This document shows, piece by piece, positions 29,552 through 38,546 of a DNA stretch of 64,000 bases. A model generated the notes under the pieces. The model made no database searches. It was not told where the DNA came from and worked only from the letters and a program-made list of their open reading frames with translations. The stretch's first letter is position 1. Each line of letters begins with the position of its first letter. The DNA is from Bradyrhizobium guangxiense. Its GTDB lineage: Bacteria; Pseudomonadota; Alphaproteobacteria; Rhizobiales; Xanthobacteraceae. Position numbers and translations under genes: made by a program. The stretch is taken from assembly GCF_004114915.1 (NCBI RefSeq), contig NZ_CP022219.1, forward strand, positions 6,602,501 to 6,666,500. The letters run 5' to 3'.

Positions 29552-30667
29552 TCACTGCGCAACGCGCGCGGACTTGTCGGCCGAGGCCTCCGACCATTCG
29601 CCGACGACGCGGTCGAGGGCGCAGAGATTCTGATGCATCTGCTCCAGCGAGAAGCCGAGCGCGAAGAAGCGCTCGGCGGTGTCGCCGGGCTGGCCGCGGA
29701 TCAGGCCGTCCTGGCGGACCGACGCGACCGCCTCGGCGTAATGCTGGAGCGCGACGTGGACGGGATGGATCGGCGGTGCGCCCGCGCCTTCGCGCAAGGC
29801 GCTAGCCGCCGAACGCAGGAAGCGGGCGATCACGGTCGACACCTCCGTCAGCGGAGCAGCTAACCGCATCTGCACCTCGACCGGCAGCGGCACCACGGTG
29901 GCGCGGCCGATCATCACGACGTCATGGCGCAGCCGCAAGACGGTGCGCAAGAGCGGGCCGGTGTCCGGCCCGCTCGACAGCCGCGCGGCGCGCTCGCGTT
30001 CGGCTTCGGCACCGATGGCATTCATCCCTACCATCGCGGTGCCGATGCCGTCCTGGATCCGGTGCAGCGCGTCGTTGTCGCGGCCGCGGGTGAGGCCTGC
30101 CAGCAGCTCGGTGAAGGCATCCGCGATCAGCTCGAGCAGGACCGCGGCGCTGGCACGAATCTGTCGCACCGCGCGCGAGGGCAGCACCAGGAACGACACC
30201 AGCAGCCCCGTGACCGCGCCGACGCCGACCTCGCTGACGCGGTCGATCGCCGAGGTCATGGGGTCGGAATGATGCATGGTAGGGACCAGCAGCACGATCA
30301 CGGCTGTCACCGTGGCCGCGCTGAGGCTCGGATTGATCGCGGCGATGAAGGCGAGCGGGGCGACCGAGAGCACCAGCAAGCCAAGGAGGCCGGCTTCGCT
30401 GGAATAGGGAATCAGGATCGCGATGGCGCCGCCATAGATCGCGCCGCCGATGGTGCCGAGCATGTAGTCGCGCGTCGCCTTCAGCGAGCGGCCGACGCTC
30501 ATCTGGGTCACGATCAGCGAGGTCAGGACCGCCCAGAGCGGCAACAACAGATGCAGCGCGGTGGCGAGCGCATAGGCCGCGGTCGCCGCCACGGTGACCC
30601 GGATCGCCAATCCCAGTTGCGTCCGCCGCGACCTGATCCGGTCGAACAGCTGCCTTGCGCGCGTCAT
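29552..30667 (-). CDS. FUSC family (aromatic acid exporter-like) membrane protein
   Basis: A 371-residue protein with about six hydrophobic helices in the first 185 residues (RVTVAATAAYALATAL, LWAVLTSLIVTQMS, GTIGGAIYGGAIAIL, LLGLLVLSVAPLAFIAAI, AATVTAVIVLLVP, VGAVTGLLVSFLVLPSRA) followed by a long cytoplasmic helical domain. LWAVLTSLIV with the nearby SLKATRDYMLGTIGGA is the FUSC signature. Proteins of this family act in export of fusaric or hydroxybenzoic acids, usually with a membrane-fusion partner; none is adjacent. It is divergent from the MmgE/PrpD gene. Confidence 0.88.
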   Translation of the reverse strand: MTRARQLFDRIRSRRTQLGLAIRVTVAATAAYALATALHLLLPLWAVLTSLIVTQMSVGRSLKATRDYMLGTIGGAIYGGAIAILIPYSSEAGLLGLLVLSVAPLAFIAAINPSLSAATVTAVIVLLVPTMHHSDPMTSAIDRVSEVGVGAVTGLLVSFLVLPSRAVRQIRASAAVLLELIADAFTELLAGLTRGRDNDALHRIQDGIGTAMVGMNAIGAEAERERAARLSSGPDTGPLLRTVLRLRHDVVMIGRATVVPLPVEVQMRLAAPLTEVSTVIARFLRSAASALREGAGAPPIHPVHVALQHYAEAVASVRQDGLIRGQPGDTAERFFALGFSLEQMHQNLCALDRVVGEWSEASADKSARVAQ

Positions 30668-30784
30668 ACGGAATATCCCGATCCTCTTGCGCCAAGCAAA
30701 AGCATGGCTGATGCCCGCGGCCGCAAGGCCGCTTGAAAGGCCAAATCAGCCCGCCTAACTTGCGCGCCAAAACGAGGAAACACG

Positions 30785-32152
30785 ATGGCTCACGAAACCG
30801 CAACGCTCGCCGCCTATGTCTTCCATCTGAAATACCAGGATATTCCGGCCGAGGTGCTGGAGCGTGCCAAGGTGCTGACGCTGGACTTCCTCGGCAGCGC
30901 GATCCGGGCGAGGCGCGAGGCGGAATCGACCCCGTCGATGCTGAAAATGCTGGAGGCGCTGGCGCTCGACACCAAGGGCGAATCCACCGTGTTCGGCGAC
31001 AACAAGACCTGGACGCCGGCGGTCGCAGCGCTCCTCAACGGCGCGCTCGGCCATTCCCTCGACTTCGACGACACCCATGCCGATTCCTCGCTGCATCCGA
31101 GCGCGCCGGTGGTTCCGGCCGCGTTCGCCGTCGGCGAGATGGTCGGCGCCTCCGGGCGCGACGTGCTGACCGCGATCGTCGCCGGCTATGAGGTCTGCTG
31201 CCGGCTCGGCAATGCGCTCGACCCCACCTCGCATTACGCGCGCGGCTTCCATCCGACCGCGACCGCCGGGACTTACGGCGCCGCCGCCGCGGCCGGGAAG
31301 CTGTTCGGCCTCAGCGAGAAGCAGCTGATCGCCGCGTTCGGTGTCTCCGGCAGCCAGGCCGCGGGCTCGCTGCAATTTTTGGTCAACGGCGCCTGGAACA
31401 AGCGCTACCAGGTCGGCGCCGCCGCGATGAACGGGGTGATCGCCGCGACACTGGCGCGCAACGATTTCGTCGGCGCGACGGAATCGGTCGAGGGCAAGCA
31501 CGGACTGCTCGCCGGCTACACCGACGATGCGCATCCCGACAAGGCGGTGGCCGAGCTCGGCAAGACCTATGAGACCATGAAGATCGGCGTCAAACCCTAT
31601 CCGAGCTGCCGCTACACCCATGCCGCGATCGACGCGCTGATCGCGATGCGGCGCGAGCACAATCTCACGCCGGACCAGGTCAAGCGCGTCGAGATCGGCC
31701 TTCATCGCAACGGCATCACCCTGACCGGCGATGCCGCCACCAAGCGGCACCCGCGCTCGATCGTCGGCGGCCAGTTCTCGATGTTCTTCACCGGCGCGCT
31801 CGCGCTCGACCAGGGTTCATTCGGCTGGGACGATTACAACCGTCTCGGCGACGCCGCGATCGACGCGCTCGCCGACAAGTTCGACGTGGTGCAGGATGAC
31901 CGGCTCGAGATCGGCCGCACCCATCCCTTCGGCGCCCGCGTCAGCATCACGACGGATGACGGCGTGCATGAGCGGCTTTATGCCGATCCCTCGGGCGAGC
32001 CGACCTCGTTCCCGGACACGCAGGCGATGCAGCAGAAGTTCCTGACGCTGGCCCGCCCCGTGCTGAACGCGCGCGCGGAAAAATTCGCCGACGCGATCAT
32101 GACGCTGGAGCGGTTCGACCGCGTGGCGCAGGCGACGGAATTGGGCAGGTAG
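30785..32152 (+). CDS. MmgE/PrpD family protein
   Basis: A 455-residue member of the 2-methylcitrate dehydratase-like family. Markers are VLTLDFLGSAIRAR, GHSLDFDDTHADSSLHPSAP, the glycine-rich TAGTYGAAAAAGKL and GVKPYPSCRYTHAAIDAL. PrpD dehydrates 2-methylcitrate in propionate breakdown, but most family members in Bradyrhizobium are isolated paralogues with unknown substrates, some related to cis-aconitate decarboxylase. No prpB or prpC is nearby. AAAACGAGGAAACACG precedes the ATG. Confidence 0.9.
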   Translation: MAHETATLAAYVFHLKYQDIPAEVLERAKVLTLDFLGSAIRARREAESTPSMLKMLEALALDTKGESTVFGDNKTWTPAVAALLNGALGHSLDFDDTHADSSLHPSAPVVPAAFAVGEMVGASGRDVLTAIVAGYEVCCRLGNALDPTSHYARGFHPTATAGTYGAAAAAGKLFGLSEKQLIAAFGVSGSQAAGSLQFLVNGAWNKRYQVGAAAMNGVIAATLARNDFVGATESVEGKHGLLAGYTDDAHPDKAVAELGKTYETMKIGVKPYPSCRYTHAAIDALIAMRREHNLTPDQVKRVEIGLHRNGITLTGDAATKRHPRSIVGGQFSMFFTGALALDQGSFGWDDYNRLGDAAIDALADKFDVVQDDRLEIGRTHPFGARVSITTDDGVHERLYADPSGEPTSFPDTQAMQQKFLTLARPVLNARAEKFADAIMTLERFDRVAQATELGR

Positions 32153-32173
32153 GCGGCGCAGCAGAGCCTGCCT

Positions 32174-32337
32174 CTTACCCTCCCCTGAAGGGGGAGGGTC
32201 GGCACGCGATCGAGCGAAGCGAGATTGCGTGACGGGGTGGGGTGATCTCTCCACTCGGGCACTGTTGGTTGCGGAGAGACCGTCACCCCACCCCGCTCGC
32301 GCTGCGCGCGATCGACCCTCCCCCTCCAGGGGAGGGC
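32174..32337. repeat. Long inverted repeat, CCCTCCCCT / GGGGTGGGGTGA family
   Basis: Left arm 32174-32255 and right arm 32272-32337 fold on each other: CCCTCCCCTGAAGGGGGAGG pairs with the CCCTCCCCCTCCAGGGGAGG side, and GGGGTGGGGTGA with TCACCCCACCCC. A second copy is at 42101-42311, and 48 bp (32274-32321) are identical to 42244-42291. Confidence 0.85.
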
Positions 32338-32368
32338 AATCGCATATGGGAGTGATGTCGCCCGTGGC

Positions 32369-32500
32369 CATCCTTCGAGCCGCCCGCCGTTGGCGGGCCC
32401 TCAGGATGAGGACTGAGGGCATTTCGCTCGTTTCAACGGCCTCCGATATCGCTTAGCCTCATCCTGAGGAGACCGCGAAGCGGTCGTCTCGAAGGACGAG
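32369..32500. repeat. CCTCATCCTGAGGAG-family repeat nested next to the previous one
   Basis: Arms ATCCTTCGAG...CTCAGGATGAGG and CCTCATCCTGAGGA...TCTCGAAGGACGAGG. It is flanked by a shorter inverted repeat, ATCGCATATGG at 32339-32349 and CCATATGCGAT at 32527-32537, after which a piece of the CCCTCCCC family resumes up to 32565. Confidence 0.8.
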
Positions 32501-32569
32501 GCGCGCGCTCAGCTCGCGCAAAGAGCCATATGCGATAGCCCTGCCCTGCAGGGGAGGGTAAGAGACGTC

Positions 32570-33997
32570 TCATTCCGCCCCCGCCAGCTTCCCCTTCTCA
32601 CGAGTCGCCGCCACCACATCGCGCACGAGATCGAACACGCCGTCCGCCTCCGGCGGCGCGTTCGGCGAGCGTCCCATCCGGACGATCACCAGCTTCTCCG
32701 ACGGGATCACGATGGTGTATTGCCCGATCGTGCCCTTGGCGAAAAAAGCGTCGCGCGGCCAGCCGTGTGCGACGCGAAAATTCGCGCTAAAGCTGTCGCC
32801 CTGGTTGGTCCAGAAGCCGGCGCCGATGCCGACCCAGGCATTCGGCGTGGCCGTCGCCGAATAGTTGATCCAGCCTTCCGGCAGGATGCGCTTGCCGCCG
32901 GCGACGCCGTCATTGAGATAGAGCTGGCCGAAGCGCGCCCAGTCGCGCGCCGACGCGAGCATCTCGCTCGACCCCTCGATCGTGCCCGAGCCATCGAGCT
33001 GAAGGACGACATGACGCATGCCGAGCGGGGCGAACAATTCGCGGCGCGCAAAGCGGAGCGCGTCTTCCGGTGTGCCGCCGGACGCATCGCGGATCAGATG
33101 CGACAGGATGAGGATATTGCCGTCGTGATAATTCCACGCCGTGCCGGGTGCGGTCGCGAGCGGGATGCTCTCGGCATAGGCCGCCATGTCCGATTCTGCG
33201 AATTTCATCCGGTTGACCGGCTCGAAGGCGGAGCCGAGCGAAGCCTGCAACGAGCTGCCGAGTGCAAGGCCCGCGGTGTGGCGCAGAAGCTGGTCGACGG
33301 TGATGGCATGGCGGGGATCGCCGGGATCCTTCCAGGCGGCGACCGGCGCGGGTCCGTCGAGCTTCAGCTTGCCCTGGCGCACCAGAATGCCAATCAGCGC
33401 CGAGATGACGGATTTCGTCATGGAGAAGCCGAGCAGCGGGGTCTGCGGTCCAATGCCGTCCGCATAGCGCTCCGCGATGACGCGGCCCTGCTTCATCACA
33501 AGCACCGCGCGGGTGCGCCGGTAAGGCGGCTGCGCAGGCTCGGTGAAGGCGCGATCGAGCGCGGCGGCAAGTGAGGGGCTTTGCGGCGGCACGATTCCGG
33601 GGCCGGCGATCTCGGGCAGCAGCGCGGGCTGCCTGTCGTTCGCGGGCGGCTCGACGACGGCGATTCCCGCGCCATGGTCGAGCGAGCAGCCGAGCCCCTC
33701 GCGATAGACGGCATGACTGCGGCCGATGCCGAACAGCGTCACCGTGACATCCTTGCGCGCATGGTCGATCCGATAGTCCATTGCCCAGGTGATCAGGCTC
33801 GTTCCGGGCATGGCATCGGTGGTCTCGGTGAAATTGCGTCCGACATCGAGGCCGGACACGAACGTCTCCGAGCAGAGGATGTCGGCCACGAAGCCGGTGG
33901 CGACCTTCGGGACGTCGCGGGCCCGGGCGGCGCCGAGCGCGAGGCCGGCACAGGCGATGGTGGCGGTGAGGAGGATGATCTTGCGACGGCGGGTCAC
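32570..33997 (-). CDS. Exported serine hydrolase (beta-lactamase class C/esterase family)
   Basis: A 475-residue exported protein with an N-terminal signal (KIILLTATIACAGLALGAARA). The penicillin-binding fold starts after about 135 residues: SxxK is S192-M-T-K195, and the tyrosine motif is in WNYHDGN (Y290). LLRHTAGL is the usual helix between them. The region 30-135, with Cys42 and Cys104, is an extra N-terminal domain I do not recognise. The family covers esterases, D-aminopeptidases and beta-lactamases; the activity cannot be predicted. The start codon is GTG. Confidence 0.85.
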   Translation of the reverse strand: MTRRRKIILLTATIACAGLALGAARARDVPKVATGFVADILCSETFVSGLDVGRNFTETTDAMPGTSLITWAMDYRIDHARKDVTVTLFGIGRSHAVYREGLGCSLDHGAGIAVVEPPANDRQPALLPEIAGPGIVPPQSPSLAAALDRAFTEPAQPPYRRTRAVLVMKQGRVIAERYADGIGPQTPLLGFSMTKSVISALIGILVRQGKLKLDGPAPVAAWKDPGDPRHAITVDQLLRHTAGLALGSSLQASLGSAFEPVNRMKFAESDMAAYAESIPLATAPGTAWNYHDGNILILSHLIRDASGGTPEDALRFARRELFAPLGMRHVVLQLDGSGTIEGSSEMLASARDWARFGQLYLNDGVAGGKRILPEGWINYSATATPNAWVGIGAGFWTNQGDSFSANFRVAHGWPRDAFFAKGTIGQYTIVIPSEKLVIVRMGRSPNAPPEADGVFDLVRDVVAATREKGKLAGAE

Positions 33998-34141
33998 GGA
34001 CGTTTCTCCGGCTGGGGGGCTGTGCCGGGAGGAAGCCGGAGCGGGCGAAGAAGCGCTCGCCGGATTTGGAAAATGGCCTGGCTGAATTTGACCGAGGTTC
34101 GCCGAATCCAGAATGTTACTGCGATTACAGCAGTTTACGAA

Positions 34142-35197
34142 CTATGCCACATTCACCTTCAGCCGCCGGTACTCGGTCGGTGTCACGCCCGTCACCGCCT
34201 TGAAGGCACGATTGAACGGTCCCAGCGACTGGAAGCCGGCGTCCATGGCGATGGTGATGACGGGGACCTCGGCCTGGGCGGGATCGGCAAGCGCGGCCTT
34301 GGCCTCCTCGATACGGTGATTGTTCAGGAACACATTAAAGTTGCGGTAGCCGAGGCGCTGGTTGATCAGCCGGCGCAGCCGGTATTCGGGAATCTTCAGC
34401 CGGCCCGCCAGCACGCCAATGGTGATGTTCTCCTGGCGGTAGATCCGCTCATCCGCCATCAGGCGCATCAGCGCGTCGATGAGTTGCTGGTCGGCAGATT
34501 CATCGACCGCCGCGGGCTGCGCCAGAATTATCGGCGCCGCGACCACGGCCGGAAACAGATCGGCGCCATCGACGCGCATCATCGCATAGGCGATGATCGC
34601 GACGACGCAGGCGAGCGCACCGGCATTGATGGTGTTGGCGACCTCGCCGGCACTGCCGCCGATCGCGATCTGGAGCAGCGCGTTCAACCCGCCATAGAGC
34701 GCCGCAGCGCAGACGATAAAGACGCGAACGCGCCGCCGCCGCTCCACCAGATCGGCCGGCCACGAGGCGATCGTCTGGCCGATCGCAAGCGCGATGAAGC
34801 CAAGCACGATCAGATTGACGACCGTCACAGAGAACCGCGCTTGGCCGCCTGGCGCAATCCAGAAGCAGCCCGCAAAGCTGAAGGCCGCGACCGCTGCCCA
34901 GATCAATCCGTGCCACCAGCGCAGGCGAAACTCGTCGTCGAACAGCGCACGCGTGAACAGCCAGAACACGACGATGTTGCCGGTCGATAATGCAATCAGC
35001 GGCGCGTGCCAGCCCGCGACCAGCAAAGAGACTCCGATGGAATAGCTCGCCGCATGCGCCGCCGAGCCCAGCGCGAACGCCGCGCCGAGGCGGGCTGCCA
35101 GCACGTTGCGGAAGTCGGAGACAAGCGAGGCCGCGAGCACAAGCAGCAGCGCAACGCTGGCGGCGCGAAAGGCAAGCTCGGTTGCGGCAAGGGTCAT
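34142..35197 (-). CDS. AraC-family regulator with N-terminal membrane domain
   Basis: A 351-residue protein. Residues 1-215 carry about six to seven hydrophobic helices (ALLLVLAASLVSD, GVSLLVAGWHAPLIAL, GLIWAAVAAFSFAGCFWI, VTVVNLIVLGFIALAIGQ, VFIVCAAALYGGLNALL, AGALACVVAIIAYAMM). The C-terminal 110 residues are a double helix-turn-helix of the AraC type, ending DAGFQSLGPFNRAFKAVTGVTPTEYRRLK. This arrangement suggests a membrane-bound one-component sensor that acts on DNA. The nearest candidate targets are the serine hydrolase on the same strand and the divergent pirin gene. Confidence 0.88.
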   Translation of the reverse strand: MTLAATELAFRAASVALLLVLAASLVSDFRNVLAARLGAAFALGSAAHAASYSIGVSLLVAGWHAPLIALSTGNIVVFWLFTRALFDDEFRLRWWHGLIWAAVAAFSFAGCFWIAPGGQARFSVTVVNLIVLGFIALAIGQTIASWPADLVERRRRVRVFIVCAAALYGGLNALLQIAIGGSAGEVANTINAGALACVVAIIAYAMMRVDGADLFPAVVAAPIILAQPAAVDESADQQLIDALMRLMADERIYRQENITIGVLAGRLKIPEYRLRRLINQRLGYRNFNVFLNNHRIEEAKAALADPAQAEVPVITIAMDAGFQSLGPFNRAFKAVTGVTPTEYRRLKVNVA

Positions 35198-35358
35198 CGG
35201 CTGGGTCGAACGGTCGCAGTTGAAGGCAGCCGAACATCGTTCGTCAGGCTCGCTTTTTCAAGGACCATTCGCTTGCAAGGGTTAGCGGAGCTTTGTCGCG
35301 ACGGCGATGCGAAATCCTGCTACCATTGCGTCCAAGAAAGTCAAAAAGGAGCCTACCC

Positions 35359-36276
35359 ATGAGCTGGCAGCCCTCGAACGATCCCGTGCTCGGCGATCCC
35401 ATGTCCTGCGATGCGCTCGATCTCGTCATCGTGCCGCGGACGCGCGACCTCGGTGATGGCTTCGCGGTGCGGCGCGCGCTGCCGCATGGCAAGCGGCAGA
35501 TGGTCGGGCCCTTCATCTTCTTCGATCATTTCGGCCCCGTTCAGTTCGTCTCCGGCAAGGGCATGGACGTGCGCCCGCATCCGCATATCGGGCTTGCTAC
35601 CGTCACCTATCTGTTCGACGGCGCGATCATGCATCGCGACAGCGAGGGCAATGTCCAGGAGATCGCTCCGGGCGCGATGAATCTGATGACGGCAGGGCGC
35701 GGCATCGCGCATTCCGAGCGCACGCCGGACGCGCAGCGCGCCTCGGGCCAGCAGATGCTGGGCCTGCAGAGCTGGATCGCGCTGCCGGCCGGATCGGAAG
35801 AGATCGCACCGTCGTTCCAGCACTATGCGGCTGGCGATCTGCCGATGATCTCCGAGCGCGACTTCACCGCGCGCGTGATCGCAGGCTCCGCCTTCGGCAT
35901 CACCTCGCCGGTGTCGATGGTCTCGCCCTGGTTCTACACCGAGGTCACGGCGGTCGCCGGCGCGAGCGTGCCGCTCGACCCCGATCACGAGGAGCGCGCG
36001 ATCTATGTCGTCGACGGCGAGGTCGAGATCGCCAACGAGCGCTATGAGGGGCCGCGGCTCCTGATCTTCCGGCCCGGCGACCGCATCACCGTGAAGGCGC
36101 TCAAGGCCGCGCGGATGATGTTTCTCGGCGGCGATGCGCTGGAGGGCCCGCGCCACATCTGGTGGAATTTCGTCTCCTCCAGCAAGGAGCGGATCGAGCA
36201 GGCGAAGCAGGACTGGAAAACCGGACGTTTCGCCGCAGTTCCGCAGGAACATGAGTTCATTCCGCTGCCGGAATAG
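35359..36276 (+). CDS. Pirin family protein
   Basis: A 305-residue bicupin. The N-terminal pirin domain contains GPFIFFDHFGPVQF and RPHPHIGLATVTYLFDGAIMHRDSEG with the metal-binding His residues, then GAMNLMTAGRGIAHSERTP. The C-terminal cupin ends with FRPGDRITVKALKAARMMFLGGDALEGPRHIWWNFVSS. Bacterial pirins include quercetinases and redox-responsive regulators. The ATG at 35359 is preceded by AAAAAGGAG, which rules out the longer frame from 35293. Confidence 0.93.
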   Translation: MSWQPSNDPVLGDPMSCDALDLVIVPRTRDLGDGFAVRRALPHGKRQMVGPFIFFDHFGPVQFVSGKGMDVRPHPHIGLATVTYLFDGAIMHRDSEGNVQEIAPGAMNLMTAGRGIAHSERTPDAQRASGQQMLGLQSWIALPAGSEEIAPSFQHYAAGDLPMISERDFTARVIAGSAFGITSPVSMVSPWFYTEVTAVAGASVPLDPDHEERAIYVVDGEVEIANERYEGPRLLIFRPGDRITVKALKAARMMFLGGDALEGPRHIWWNFVSSSKERIEQAKQDWKTGRFAAVPQEHEFIPLPE

Positions 36277-36326
36277 GCTAATCCGGTTTCAGGCTGTGCC
36301 ATCAGGTGCGGCCGAACGTTCTGCCT

Positions 36327-36384
36327 GAAAGCCTTGTCTGCGAAAGCCTCACCTTCGAAAGCCTCACCCTCGAAAGCCTTGCCG

Positions 36385-36386
<2 letters not shown>
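36327..36386. repeat. Tandem repeat, four 15-bp units, at the purC start
   Basis: Four units of exactly 15 bp beginning GAAAGCCT at 36327, 36342, 36357 and 36372. They end at the purC ATG and are in frame with it, spelling a K-A-S-P-S-like peptide if translation began at the TTG at 36334. Confidence 0.85.
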
Positions 36387-37299
<913 letters not shown>

Positions 37300-37329
37300 C
37301 TCGCACCTTGGTCATCGTGGCGCGATGCT

Positions 37330-38442
37330 TCAGGCCGGGATGGATCGACGACCGGCTTCAGCGCCAGGCGCGCGATCCGCATCCAGCGCGAGCAGGAGCT
37401 CGGCAACCCGGTTGGCGGACGCCGTCCATTCCGCGAGCTTGGCATAATTGTCGGTGAACCAGTTGAATGCGGTCTGGACGACGACGAATGCCGCCGACGC
37501 CTGAACGACCTCGCCCAGCGTCATGGTGGCGTCGAGATACTTGGGCAGGCACAGCAGCAGGCCGACCACCGGCGTCACCAGAAGGCCCGTATAAGTGACC
37601 AGCGTCATTCGCATCAATTGCCAGCAGTAGATTCGCCAGATGGCGATCACGGCTTTCAGGGCGGCGCCGACGGCATGGCGATCGTTGATGCCGGTCTGCT
37701 GCACCGCCTTGCCTTCGCGGCTCTCGCGCACATGCGTTCCGATCGCCCGCAGCTCGGCTTCCATGCGCTTGTTTTCCTCAATGACCCGGGTCAGGCGGCC
37801 GGCTGTCAGCCAGATGCCGATCACCAGCAGCGCGGAATAGGCGATCACCGCGAGCACGAGGTAACCGGGAATCGCAAAAGCGATGCCGTCAAGCGCGATC
37901 GTCAGGCTGCCACCGACCGACCATAGCACCCCGGCAAACGTTGCGATCGTGAGCACCGACTGCAGCAGGCCGGTGACCAGATCGATCGGGAGATCCGTGG
38001 CGACCTTGGCATCTTCGGCAATGCGATACTCCGGCGCCTCGTGATGTCCCTCGATGGAGCTGGGCCCCGGAGAACGATCATCCGCCAGCCAGTCGCCATA
38101 GAGGCGGGGGCTCAGCCACTCGCGCCAGGAGCGCTGCAGGGTCATGCGCGCCCACACCGAGAACACGGCCAAGGCGATACTCGCCGCCGCCAGTGGTAGA
38201 AACCGAAGCGCCTGAGACAGCAGCTCCGCCTGATCCTTCCGGCCGACGGCGTTGAAGAAATCCCGATTCCAGAAGTTCAGCCCGTACTGCGTCAGGAGTT
38301 GCAGGATGACGTTGACGATCAGCGCGACCACCAGGAGCCACGCCGTCCATGCGGTCGGTCCGCGCCAGTAGCCGGAGGCGCTCTGCCAGAATCGGCCCAG
38401 AAGCTGCCTTTCACCCGGAACGAAAGAAATCCTCGTCAGCAT
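37330..38442 (-). CDS. ABC transporter transmembrane half (YddA-type) without ATPase domain
   Basis: About 370 residues containing an ABC_membrane_2-like domain with six predicted helices. NFWNRDFFNAV at about 57-67 is the characteristic motif, and FNWFTDNYAKLAEWTASANRVAELLLAL is the usual segment just before the nucleotide-binding domain. The protein then stops after about 20 more residues (ALDADRAPGAEAGRRSIPA). purC lies immediately beyond, so there is no room for a Walker A domain in any frame. It may work like SbmA/BacA, whose transport is proton-driven, or it may be a truncated relic. The start could also be the GTG at 38472. Confidence 0.8.
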   Translation of the reverse strand: MLTRISFVPGERQLLGRFWQSASGYWRGPTAWTAWLLVVALIVNVILQLLTQYGLNFWNRDFFNAVGRKDQAELLSQALRFLPLAAASIALAVFSVWARMTLQRSWREWLSPRLYGDWLADDRSPGPSSIEGHHEAPEYRIAEDAKVATDLPIDLVTGLLQSVLTIATFAGVLWSVGGSLTIALDGIAFAIPGYLVLAVIAYSALLVIGIWLTAGRLTRVIEENKRMEAELRAIGTHVRESREGKAVQQTGINDRHAVGAALKAVIAIWRIYCWQLMRMTLVTYTGLLVTPVVGLLLCLPKYLDATMTLGEVVQASAAFVVVQTAFNWFTDNYAKLAEWTASANRVAELLLALDADRAPGAEAGRRSIPA

Positions 38443-38546
38443 TCGCGAGCTGCAACCTTGCGCGGGCGCCACCCTGTGATGCCGCTCGCGTCAGGCTATG
38501 CTGTCTCACCCGAGGCCTCTTGATCTGCGTCAAGCGACGGCGGCGG

